A stretch of 64,000 nucleotides of DNA from CAWKPF01 sp963851415 (GTDB taxonomy: Bacteria > Acidobacteriota > Thermoanaerobaculia > Multivoradales > Multivoraceae), in contig CAWKPF010000002.1 of the NCBI GenBank assembly GCA_963851415.1, positions 2,480,001 to 2,544,000 on the forward strand, read 5' to 3'. Below the pieces are notes generated by a model. The model made no database searches and had not been told where the DNA came from. It saw nothing but the letters and a program-made list of their open reading frames with translations. Shown here piece by piece: positions 1-7,572 of the stretch; the stretch's first letter is position 1; every line of letters begins with the position of its first letter. The position numbers and the translations under genes are program-made.

Positions 1-678
1 CAACACCTGTGACAGGCCCCCGCTGTAGTACCAGGTGGTCCCCGGCTCCGACTCCATCGGCCGCGAAAGCACGTACTGCGCAGGGTCGACCGCATCGTAG
101 GTGCGAATCTCGTCGTTGGACGGATCGGTATAGGGCACGGTCATCTCGTTCCACTCGAGCCCGGCGGTCATGGTCAGTGCGTCGTGCAGTGTGATCGCCC
201 GGTGCGCCTCGTCCAGCTCGAGATGGGGCAGATAGTCGCCCAGCGGTCGCTCGACCGCAGCCGCGAAGTCGGATCCGAGCGCCATACCGACGAGCGCCGA
301 GGTCACACTCTTCGAGATCGAGCGCAGATCGTGGAGACTGTCTGGGCCGAGCTCGCGCTCACCGAGAGGCTCTCCCCAGCGCTCGTCGGTGCCCGAGAAG
401 TAGCGCTCGAAGACCAGGACGCCATCGTGCTCGATCAGCAGCGCGTGCGTGTTCGGGAACTCGCCCGCTGCGATGTCGGCGACCAACTGGTCGAGCTCGG
501 TCTCGTCGAATCCGACCGCCCCAGCAGCCCCGAAATCCCAGTCGGTCGACGAGGGGGACGCCTCGGGTGCCTCGGCCTCGGCTTCGACGGCAACGGGGTG
601 AGACTGGCAGGCGCCGACCGTCAGCGCTCCCGCGATCAGAACCAGCAAGCTCACGTAGGGCCAACGGGCTCGGTTCAT
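1..678 (-). CDS. Serine hydrolase, beta-lactamase/class C PBP family, lipoprotein (3' end outside window)
   Basis: The first 226 codons are visible; the C-terminus lies beyond the left edge. The N-terminus has a hydrophobic signal segment ending in a lipobox (LTVGAC, Cys24), so export and lipid anchoring are likely. The catalytic SxxK motif reads SISK (Ser120, Lys123), and WYYSGG near residue 217 stands where the family has its YxN-type motif. These are hallmarks of the beta-lactamase-related serine hydrolases, which include esterases, D-aminopeptidases and carboxypeptidases, so the substrate cannot be told. The ATG is preceded by a strong purine-rich ribosome site (GAGAGGAG). It is the first of several envelope genes here, but nothing shows that it shares a transcript with them. 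Confidence 0.85.
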   Translation of the reverse strand, partial: MNRARWPYVSLLVLIAGALTVGACQSHPVAVEAEAEAPEASPSSTDWDFGAAGAVGFDETELDQLVADIAAGEFPNTHALLIEHDGVLVFERYFSGTDERWGEPLGERELGPDSLHDLRSISKSVTSALVGMALGSDFAAAVERPLGDYLPHLELDEAHRAITLHDALTMTAGLEWNEMTVPYTDPSNDEIRTYDAVDPAQYVLSRPMESEPGTTWYYSGGLSQVL

Positions 679-758
679 TGGTCGATCACTCCTCTCAGGG
701 CTGGCAGGGAAGGGGCGACCAGTCTACTCGCCCCTCGAGCGGCCTGCGTACCGAGACG

Positions 759-1448
759 CTACTCAGACTCTGGCGCGAACGCCGCGGCCACCATCGCTCG
801 CCAGTTCTGGATGAAGATCAGGTCGCCGGGACCGGACTCCACTTCGAGCATCGCCAGGAAGCGGCCGTCGGAGGTGACGTTGTAGGTAGTCCAGCCCGGC
901 GCGGGGGCTCGGGCGAAACGGTCCTCGAACAGGGGTACGGCCTGACCCCTCTCGAATCGAGCCCCGTCGATCTTCACGGGCAGAGCGACGAAATGCCGAC
1001 CGTCCCGGAAGTAGAGCTCGGTGCCATCCCGCGACCGGCGGACTTCGCTGTGGGTCGGGTGGTCGGTCTATCGCACCGGGGGCGGATCGACCGTAGGGTC
1101 GCGCCCAGATCCCCGGCTCGGCATACGTGGATCGGGATAGACGATCCACTCTCCCGACGGGTGGAACCGGGCGGAGGCGATGTAGCGACCCTCGATCAAC
1201 GTAGTCGATTCGCCAGACTCCATATCGTAGGAAAAAGGGCCCTGACCCTGCTCGGCGTAGAGCAGGCATCGGCCGTCCGGCGAGGGATCGAGCAGCGACA
1301 CAGACCGCTCGTTCTCGAACAGCAGCTCGGCTGAAGAGCTCAGGTCAGCCGGCTGGATGTAGAGGAGCATCTCCAGGCCTCCCGTGCGATTCGAGCCGTA
1401 GACCACCTCAGCTCCGTCAGGAGGGAGCCCGAAAGCGTATGGTTGACC
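759..1448 (-). pseudogene. Remnant of a PD40/TolB-type beta-propeller protein
   Basis: On the minus strand the frame carries propeller repeats of the PD40 type (LDPSPDGRCLLYAEQ, ARFHPSGEWIVY, SRDGTELYF) and ends in a tail (LIFIQNWRAM) like the C-termini of acidobacterial Ser/Thr kinases fused to propellers. Homology-like sequence starts near 1448 and has no start, kinase or signal region. One TAG at 1068-1070 interrupts an otherwise continuous frame: the sequence before it (PTVDPPPVR) and after it (TDHPTHSEVRRSRDG) reads as one blade. The gene is thus both truncated at its 5' end and broken by a stop. The short tandem repeat and transposase next to it suggest that insertion or rearrangement removed the 5' part. 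Confidence 0.7.
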
Positions 1449-1465
1449 GAGCCGTGCGAGCGGAC

Positions 1466-1509
1466 GAGTGGACGGAGTGGACGGTGCGAGTGGACGGAGT
1501 GGACGGTGC
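1466..1509. repeat. Two copies of a 22-bp tandem repeat
   Basis: Two perfect direct copies of a 22-bp unit at 1466-1487 and 1488-1509. The unit is itself built from two near-identical 11-bp halves around the core GAGTGGACGG. A shorter duplicated block with core GGCCCGTCGT follows at about 1531-1550. They lie between the propeller remnant and the transposase and have no coding role that can be seen. Confidence 0.8.
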
Positions 1510-1663
1510 AGGGCTATTCGGCACGTCGCGGCCCGTCGTGGCCCGTCGTGGGGAAGGGGGGTCCTGCGATCTTCAGCTGACAGGTCGGCAGCGGGTCTTC
1601 CGTCTATCAGGAGTAGATGGCTAGAAAACCCCGCTGTATTCAACCGGACCACCTCTATATGAG

Positions 1664-2458
1664 GTGACCCTCGCGACCTTTCAGTCGCGCTACTTCTTCA
1701 TACCGTCCAGACTCCTGAATCGACTCATCATCGGTGTGCTCGCCTACTCCCAGCACCGGTACGGACTTCGCCTCTGCTTCACCGTCTTCCTCAGCAACCA
1801 TGGACATCTGCTCATCCGCGCTGATTCCGCCCAGCAGGTCGCCGACTTCCTGTGTCTCTCCAAATCTCAGATCGCCAAGGAGGTGCAGCGACTCTGTGGC
1901 TGGACCGGAGGCGTCTTCGAAGCGAACTGCACGATCACTCCTGTCACAAACGAGCCCCAGGCCCAGATCGCTCGCCTGCGCTACCTGCTCTCGCAGGGCC
2001 TGAAGGAAGGCCTGGTTCCCCATCCGTCGAAGTGGCCCGGAGTGCACTCGGTCAAGGCTCTGCTGACCGGAGCGATGCGGATGAGGGGGATCTGGATCCG
2101 TCGCTCCGAGAGGTATGAGGTCGACCGGAGCCGGAGGAGAGCCAAAGGCCCCAGGGCACGCCGACGGCATATGAATCCCCGCGACTTCGAGGACACGGTC
2201 TATCTCGAGCTGTCACCTCTGCCTTGCTGGGACGATCTCGAGCCGAAGGAGATCGCGCGGCTCATCCGGGAGCTGGTCCAGGAGCTGATGGTCGAGTACG
2301 CGCAGACGCGCAAGCAGGTGCGCCGAGACTACCGACGGCACCTGGCCGACCGGTCTCAGTTCTGCCGTCGGCCGCGGTCGGTGCCTCGCAGCGAGCGCCC
2401 GAAGGTCCATGCGGCCACGGTCCAAGAGTGGAAGCGCTGGGTGGACGACCTGGAGTGA
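1664..2458 (+). CDS. REP-associated tyrosine transposase (Y1/RAYT, HUH family), N-terminus frameshifted
   Basis: HUH single-strand DNA transposase of the Y1 superfamily. Counting from the GTG at 1664, the HUH motif is His46-Gly-His48 in FLSNHGHLLI, and the likely catalytic tyrosine is Tyr107 in RLRYLLSQGLKEGLV, followed by the family's HPSKWPG signature. The usual N-terminus of the family is visible at ATG 1617 (MARKPRCIQPDHLYM) but in another frame: two extra bases or one lost base after the second ATG puts TGA two codons later. The protein is therefore either made from GTG 1664 without about 16 residues, or inactive. Repeats flank it on both sides. Domesticated RAYTs act on short palindromic repeats; whether the flanking repeats are its targets is inference. 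Confidence 0.75.
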   Translation: MTLATFQSRYFFIPSRLLNRLIIGVLAYSQHRYGLRLCFTVFLSNHGHLLIRADSAQQVADFLCLSKSQIAKEVQRLCGWTGGVFEANCTITPVTNEPQAQIARLRYLLSQGLKEGLVPHPSKWPGVHSVKALLTGAMRMRGIWIRRSERYEVDRSRRRAKGPRARRRHMNPRDFEDTVYLELSPLPCWDDLEPKEIARLIRELVQELMVEYAQTRKQVRRDYRRHLADRSQFCRRPRSVPRSERPKVHAATVQEWKRWVDDLE

Positions 2459-2469
2459 GCTTTCCTCCT

Positions 2470-2551
2470 CCGAACACCCCTGCACCTCTTTCCACCCCCC
2501 GAACACCCCTGCACCCCTTTCCCGCCCTTCCCCTCCCGCCCCCCCTGCACC
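2470..2551. repeat. Pyrimidine-rich short direct repeats downstream of the transposase
   Basis: A strongly C/T-biased tract (about 2461-2575) contains CCGAACACCCCTGCACC at 2470-2486 and again at 2499-2515, with its 10-bp core CCCCTGCACC a third time at 2542-2551. Copies are 29 and 36 bp apart. Long open frames cross this stretch on both strands, but their low-complexity translations come from base composition. Its place directly after the transposase suggests a linked non-coding element. Confidence 0.6.
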
Positions 2552-2885
2552 CTTTCCCCACCCTTTCCCGCGTGCGCCGCGCCAGGGCGAGACCAGGTCT
2601 CGCGTGCGCCGCAGGGGCGACGGCGAGCCAACGGCTCCGGTATTCGAAGGAAGGAGCGTCGAATGCGAAGACATCGGCAGGCATTCGATTCGTGGACTGG
2701 CACGCGACGACCAGCCCTGGACCCCTTTCGCGGCACCCTTTGGCCAACTTCCGCCGCAGATTCGCAGCGACCGACCGAAACCGACCTGACCATGAAGAGC
2801 TCCTCAGGGAGAGCGCCACCGGCCTGCGCACCCTCGACTCGATCGATTGGCATCAGTAGGCGCGCGGTAGATTTCTCGAACCCGA

Positions 2886-3062
2886 GCGTTCCTGCTCGGA
2901 CTGTTCGCAGGAACGTCGCTGCTCATCGCGGCGGAGGGGGATCTATGCCTCTCTGCTGTATGGCGTCAACCAACGACGGCGCGAGCTCGGCGTCTGCCTG
3001 GCGCTCGGTGCCAGTCGAGACGACGTCGTCCGGCTCGTGCTGAGGCAGGCGCGCGTCTCGAG
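2886..3062 (+). pseudogene. C-terminal remnant of an FtsX/MacB-type ABC permease
   Basis: Translation gives FLLGLFAGTSLLIAAEG in one frame, then after a GGGGG run IYASLLYGVNQRRRELGVCL followed by ALGASRDDVVRLVLRQA in the next frame. This matches the end of MacB/FtsX-type permeases (transmembrane helix, SQR-like loop, REIG-like motif, ALGA-R-DV), including the duplicated permeases common in Acidobacteria. Only about 60 residues remain, the frame changes at the G run (about 2936-2940), and no upstream permease sequence is recognisable. The rest of 2570-3166 shows nothing that I recognise. Family assignment is moderately sure; that it is a dead fragment is more so. Confidence 0.55.
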
Positions 3063-3166
3063 CACTTCGGCGAAGACGGATGGAAGTGCGGGCTGGGCTC
3101 CAAGGGCATGGCTGCTCCGGAGGTGCATCTGCTAGCCTTCCGCCGCTTTCCGACGCAGTGACCGCG

Positions 3167-4768
3167 ATGGCGAATATCCCCTTCTTCGACAAACGAGATG
3201 TCCCGTGGTGGCTGCTCGCGGCGCTGGCCGTCGTGCTGGGCGCCAGCCTGTTCAATCACGCTCCGATCCCGTCGAGCGAGCCGCGCTTCGCGGCCATGGT
3301 CAAGAACATGGCCGAGAGCGGCAACTATGTGATTCCCACCAAGCGCGGCAGCGATCCCTACGCTGTCTACCCACCGCTCTACGCCTGGTTGGCCGTCACC
3401 GGTGAGCGACTGGGGCTACCGATCGTCGCCGCCATCCGCCTGCCCGCCTATGTCGCCTTGTTGCTCTGGGTGCTGTGGCTGGGTCGGCTCCAACGTTTCC
3501 TCACCCCGCCCAGCTCGGCTCCTCCCCCTGGGCGGCTCAGTTGGCCGCGAGGGCTACTGCCGATCGTCTGCGCGACGCTGCCCGGGATCTTCTACGAGTT
3601 CTTCCTGGCGCAGGTCGACGGTCTCCTCGCTCTCGGAGTGCTGATCGCATTCGTGGGCTTCTACCGCGTTCGTTTCACCGACACCGTTCGCGGCTTTCCA
3701 TGGGAAATGTGGATCGGCATCACGCTGGCAGTGCTGACCAAGGGGCCGATCGGACTCATGCTCACCGTTCCGGCGATGGCCGCTGAAGTCACGCTGGCCC
3801 ATCTGCTCGAGCCCGCGAGCCAGCCCGTCTCTCAGCGAATCCGGCGATGGTGGGTGGACGCCCTTCGGCTCTACCCCTTTCGCGGGCTGCTGCTCGTCGT
3901 CGTGGCGAGCGTGCCCGGCTATCTGGCGGTGGGGCTCGCCCACAGCTGGGAGCTGGTGCGCGCACTGCTGGTGTACCAGAACTTCACGCGATTCACGACC
4001 GGGTTCCACCATCACCAGCCCTGGTGGTACTACCTGGAAACGGTCGCGACGGACCTGCTCCCGATCTCTCTTCTGCTCCCCTTCGGCCTGTGGGCGGCCG
4101 CACGACATCTGCGCGAGCCCAGGCTGCGCTTCTCGTTGTGCTGGGCCACCCTCGGGCTGGTGATTCTCTCGGCCTCCGCCGCAAAACAGAGCAAGTACAT
4201 CGTGCCCCTGGCGCCCGCCTTCGTGCTGCTGGCGCTGCTCGGCGTCGAGCTGCTGGCCACCGAACACCGGCGCGACCGCGTCTATCTGCTGCTGCGCCGT
4301 TGGTCGATCGCCATCCTCGCCGTGCTGGGAGTCGCGATCGTGGCCGTGCTGCCCTTCTTCTCCGACCAGGCCAGCCGTCAGGACCAGTATCGGGAGGTCC
4401 GACGGATCCTGGAGCAAGAGCCCGCCCGTCTGGTGACCTTTCCCTTCCCTCGCTCGATGATGCTCTACGAGCTCGGATCGGACCTCGAGTTCATCGGCAG
4501 CTCGCGCGAGCTCTATCGCCAGATCGCCAGCGGAGAGCTCGCACCGGGCACCTACGTTCTGACCGAAGACCGAACGCTGCGCGAGCCCGAGCCCGGCAAG
4601 CCCTCGGACGCTCTATGGCCACCGCCCGAGCCGCCCTGGCTCGAGACGGTCTACGAAGGACACCGCCTCCTGCTCTTTCGTGTGATGGCAGGCGCTCGGG
4701 GGCTGACCCCTCCGGTGACACCGGAGCCGGTCCCGGTCGAGTGGTGGAGTCGCTTCGACACCGACTGA
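3167..4768 (+). CDS. Glycosyltransferase family 39 (ArnT/PMT-like) membrane protein
   Basis: Predicted integral membrane transferase of 533 residues that would move a sugar from a polyprenyl-phosphate donor on the outer side of the inner membrane. The first helix (WWLLAALAVVLGASLF) is followed by PSSEPRFAAMVKNMAESG; the acidic residue Glu38 with Arg40 corresponds to the catalytic E-x-R region of GT39 enzymes. About eleven further hydrophobic segments follow, with conserved-looking DPYAVYPPLYAW and KQSKYIVPLAPAF, and then a soluble C-terminal part. ATG 3167 places a short hydrophilic N-terminus before helix 1; GTG 3158 is possible. A second GT39 gene is at 7573. The acceptor, whether lipid A, glycan or protein, cannot be inferred. 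Confidence 0.85.
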   Translation: MANIPFFDKRDVPWWLLAALAVVLGASLFNHAPIPSSEPRFAAMVKNMAESGNYVIPTKRGSDPYAVYPPLYAWLAVTGERLGLPIVAAIRLPAYVALLLWVLWLGRLQRFLTPPSSAPPPGRLSWPRGLLPIVCATLPGIFYEFFLAQVDGLLALGVLIAFVGFYRVRFTDTVRGFPWEMWIGITLAVLTKGPIGLMLTVPAMAAEVTLAHLLEPASQPVSQRIRRWWVDALRLYPFRGLLLVVVASVPGYLAVGLAHSWELVRALLVYQNFTRFTTGFHHHQPWWYYLETVATDLLPISLLLPFGLWAAARHLREPRLRFSLCWATLGLVILSASAAKQSKYIVPLAPAFVLLALLGVELLATEHRRDRVYLLLRRWSIAILAVLGVAIVAVLPFFSDQASRQDQYREVRRILEQEPARLVTFPFPRSMMLYELGSDLEFIGSSRELYRQIASGELAPGTYVLTEDRTLREPEPGKPSDALWPPPEPPWLETVYEGHRLLLFRVMAGARGLTPPVTPEPVPVEWWSRFDTD

Positions 4769-4776
4769 GCCTCCCT

Positions 4777-4804
4777 GCTGGCGACCGGACCACGACCCGC
4801 CAGC
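4777..4804 (+). terminator. Hairpin after the first GT39 gene
   Basis: A perfect 7-bp stem (GCTGGCG at 4777-4783, CGCCAGC at 4798-4804) with a 14-base loop begins 8 bases after the stop at 4768. There is no T tract, so it is at best a weak or Rho-aided terminator, or an RNA-stabilising hairpin. No convincing promoter was found between it and the next gene. Confidence 0.4.
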
Positions 4805-4960
4805 CCCCTCGCGGCGTGGCCTGGGTGTGATCCGAGGTATGAAAGACTGCTCCCTGAAGCGATATGTATGGATTCTCTTGACCTCGTCCGGCCGGACCGG
4901 TGCATCGCCACAGGTCTCTCTACGCCCGTCGATCGTCCAACCCTCAGGAGTACCTCCCCG

Positions 4961-5527
4961 ATGAAGTCCTACACCCTTTGCCTGGCCATCGTGACAGCAG
5001 CTCTGCTGGCACCCTCCGCTCACGCCCAGCAAGACTGGAAAGATCTGAAGCGCGAAGCGAAGCGCGAGCAACTCGACGAGGTCGCGAACGAGACCCTCGC
5101 CTTCGTCCTCGGCGAGAGCGAGAAGGCCCGCCTGCTCTATGACAACTCGTACGGCTGGGCAGCCTTCGACAACCTCAAGATCCAGTTCGGCCTCGCCGGC
5201 GGCGGGGGACGCGGCGTGGCGGTGGTCAAGGAGCCGGAAGACCGCACCTATATGGCGATGGGAAGCGCCGGCGTCGGGCTCGGCATCGGCGGCCAGAAGT
5301 ACCAGGTGCTGTTTCTCTTCCAGGACAAGGTGACGTTCGACAGGTTCGTCAACGAGGGGTGGAAGGCCGAGGCCTCGGCCAGCGCAACGGCCGGCCAGGA
5401 CGGGGTCGCAGCCGGATCGAGCTTCACCAACGGCATGGCCTACTACCAGGTCACCGACAAAGGTCTGATGGCAGGAGCGGACATCTCGGGCACCAAGTAC
5501 TGGAAGGACAAGAAACTGAACAAGTGA
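4961..5527 (+). CDS. Secreted SYLF-domain (Ysc84-like) lipid-binding protein
   Basis: A 188-residue protein starting with a clear Sec signal peptide (MKSYTLCLAIVTAALLAPSAHA, cleavage after AHA), so it is periplasmic or outer-membrane associated. The mature part has the features of the SYLF/Ysc84 family: a helical start (ESEKARLLYDNSYGWAAF), a glycine-rich stretch (FGLAGGGGRGVAVVK), and MAMGSAGVGLGIGGQ. Eukaryotic SYLF domains bind phosphoinositides; the bacterial role is not established. ATG 4961 is chosen because CAGGAG lies 8-13 bases upstream and because it starts the signal peptide. It sits 38 bases before the amidotransferase gene, so co-transcription is possible. Confidence 0.85.
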   Translation: MKSYTLCLAIVTAALLAPSAHAQQDWKDLKREAKREQLDEVANETLAFVLGESEKARLLYDNSYGWAAFDNLKIQFGLAGGGGRGVAVVKEPEDRTYMAMGSAGVGLGIGGQKYQVLFLFQDKVTFDRFVNEGWKAEASASATAGQDGVAAGSSFTNGMAYYQVTDKGLMAGADISGTKYWKDKKLNK

Positions 5528-5565
5528 GTCGGGGAGTCCCGAGCCCCTCCTCGAGCCCTTCGACC

Positions 5566-7557
5566 ATGTGTGGACTTGCAGGCATTCTGAGCCTCAGCGG
5601 GAGCGCATCCGAGCGAGCGCAAACCGAACGGGCAGAGATCGTTCGCCGCATGACCGCCACGATGATCCACCGCGGACCCGACGGTGAGGGCTACGTGTCG
5701 CGTCCGGGGTGTGCTCTGGGATTCCGCCGCCTCGCCATCGTCGACCTGGCCGCTGCATCGCCACCCTTCGCCAACGAAGACCGCTCGATCTGGAGCGTCT
5801 GCAACGGCGAGATCTACAACGCCCCGGCGCTCTTCGACTCACTCAGGGCTCGCGACCACCGTCTGGAGACGGGGGTCGACACCGAGGTGATCCCCCATCT
5901 GTACGAGGAGTTCGGCTCCGACCTGGTGGACCACCTCAACGGCATGTTCGCGTTCGCGCTCTGGGACGAAAGACGCAGCGTACTGCTTCTCGGCCGAGAC
6001 CGCGCCGGGGAAAAGCCCCTCTTCTACTGGCAGGACGACGAGGAGTTGGTGTTCGCCTCGGAGCTGCGCGCGCTGGTCGCCCACCCGCGCGTGCGTTGCG
6101 AGATCGACCCCGCAGCTCTGCAGCGTTTTCTCCTGCACGGCTACTTCCCAGCCCCCTGTTCACCCCTCGCCAGAGTGCGCAAGCTGGGAGCTGGTGAGCT
6201 CATGGAGGTGCGCGACGGTCTCCCGACGATCCGGCGCTACTGGGACCTGGCCGACTACTTTCCAACGGGTCCCGGTGACCGACGAGACCCGGATCAGATC
6301 GCCGAGGAGCTGGACGGCCGCATTGGGCTGGCCGTCGAGCGACGCCGGCGCAGCGACGTACCCGTGGGGCTCTATCTTTCGAGTGGACTCGACTCGTCGA
6401 CCCTGCTTGCCCACATGGCGGAACAGATCGGACCGGGAGTTCCGGTCTTCGCGCTCGGCCACGAGGATCCCTCCTTCGACGAGACGAACCTGGCCCGGGA
6501 GACCGCGCGCCACTTCGACGCAGAGTTCCACGAGCTCGTCCTCGGAGAAGCCGATCTCGCCACCGGACTCCAGCAGGTCGTCGAAGGGTTCGACGAGCCG
6601 CTCGGTGATGCGTCGACCATCCCCACACTTCTCCTCTCTCGGTTCGCTGTCGAGCGAGTCAAGGTCGTACTCTCGGGAGAGGGAGCCGACGAGCTCTTTG
6701 CCGGGTACCCCACCTACATCGGGCACAAGGTGGCACAATGGCTGTCTCCCGTTCCCTCGTTCCTTCGGCGGTCTCTTCTGCTCGGCGCCGCGCGAGCGGT
6801 ACCCGTCTCGATGGGCAACGTCGGACTCGACTACCTCCTGGAACGCTTCGCCGTGGCCAGCGACCTGGAGCCGATCGAGCGCCACCACATCTGGTTCGGC
6901 ACCCTGGAGCCGCACAGGCACAGAGAGGTCCTCTCCCCGGAGGTTCTCGCCGCTCTCGGGAGCGAGAGCCCGCTGGCTTCGGCCCACCAGATCCTCGACG
7001 GTCGCCGACTCCCCGACACCCTCTCTCGAGTGCTCTACAGCGACTTCTCGCTGTACCTTCCCGACGACCTGCTCACCAAGGTCGACCGCGCCACGATGCT
7101 GGCATCCCTGGAGGCTCGAGCTCCCTTCCTCGACCACGAGCTGGCCGAGTTCGTGGCGGGGCTCCCTTCGAATCTCAAGCTGCAGCGGCTCACGACCAAG
7201 GCGATCATGCGCCGCGCTGCCGCGCGGCGGCTACCAGCCGAGGTGCTCGGGCGGCGCAAACGCGGGTTCAACATCCCCTTCTCTCGGTGGCTGCTGCACG
7301 GCCTCGGTCAGCAGATGCTGGAGCGATTCTCTCCGGAGCGCACGCAAGCCCGCGGTCTGTTCTCCTCCGCTGGGGTCACCGCTTTGATCGAAGAGCACCT
7401 CGAGCGACGCGCCGATCACCGCAAGCCGCTCTTCGCCCTGCTGGTGTTCGATCTGTGGTGCGATCGTCTGTTCGGAGAGAGCTCGACTGCGCCGATTGCC
7501 ATGACCGACGCTGGCGAGAGCCTCGAGCCCGTCGCAGCCATGAAGGCGGTCTCCTAG
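5566..7557 (+). CDS. asnB: Asparagine synthase (glutamine-hydrolysing) or AsnB-like amidotransferase
   Basis: Class II glutamine amidotransferase fused to an ATP-pyrophosphatase domain, 663 residues. The start is fixed by MCGLAGIL, in which Cys2 becomes the N-terminal nucleophile; HRGPDGEG follows near residue 33. The synthetase half has the PP-loop YLSSGLDSS (residues 270-278), SGEGADELFAGY, and a C-terminal LPDDLLTKVDRATM and RAPFLDHEL. It could make asparagine, but AsnB relatives next to glycosyltransferases often amidate surface-glycan sugars or other carboxylates. The GT39 genes on both sides and the overlap-free but tight spacing (15 bases to the next gene) make that alternative real. 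Sequence alone does not decide it. Confidence 0.88.
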   Translation: MCGLAGILSLSGSASERAQTERAEIVRRMTATMIHRGPDGEGYVSRPGCALGFRRLAIVDLAAASPPFANEDRSIWSVCNGEIYNAPALFDSLRARDHRLETGVDTEVIPHLYEEFGSDLVDHLNGMFAFALWDERRSVLLLGRDRAGEKPLFYWQDDEELVFASELRALVAHPRVRCEIDPAALQRFLLHGYFPAPCSPLARVRKLGAGELMEVRDGLPTIRRYWDLADYFPTGPGDRRDPDQIAEELDGRIGLAVERRRRSDVPVGLYLSSGLDSSTLLAHMAEQIGPGVPVFALGHEDPSFDETNLARETARHFDAEFHELVLGEADLATGLQQVVEGFDEPLGDASTIPTLLLSRFAVERVKVVLSGEGADELFAGYPTYIGHKVAQWLSPVPSFLRRSLLLGAARAVPVSMGNVGLDYLLERFAVASDLEPIERHHIWFGTLEPHRHREVLSPEVLAALGSESPLASAHQILDGRRLPDTLSRVLYSDFSLYLPDDLLTKVDRATMLASLEARAPFLDHELAEFVAGLPSNLKLQRLTTKAIMRRAAARRLPAEVLGRRKRGFNIPFSRWLLHGLGQQMLERFSPERTQARGLFSSAGVTALIEEHLERRADHRKPLFALLVFDLWCDRLFGESSTAPIAMTDAGESLEPVAAMKAVS

Positions 7558-7572
7558 CCTAGCCGCGACACC

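Noticed and set aside
1068..1070. Recoded or read-through amber codon in the propeller
   Set aside because: The gene is also truncated at its 5' end, so decay explains the stop more simply.
2213..2859. Several long open frames on both strands over the pyrimidine tract
   Set aside because: They overlap each other and the transposase end and translate to low-complexity Arg/Gly/Pro sequence caused by base composition.
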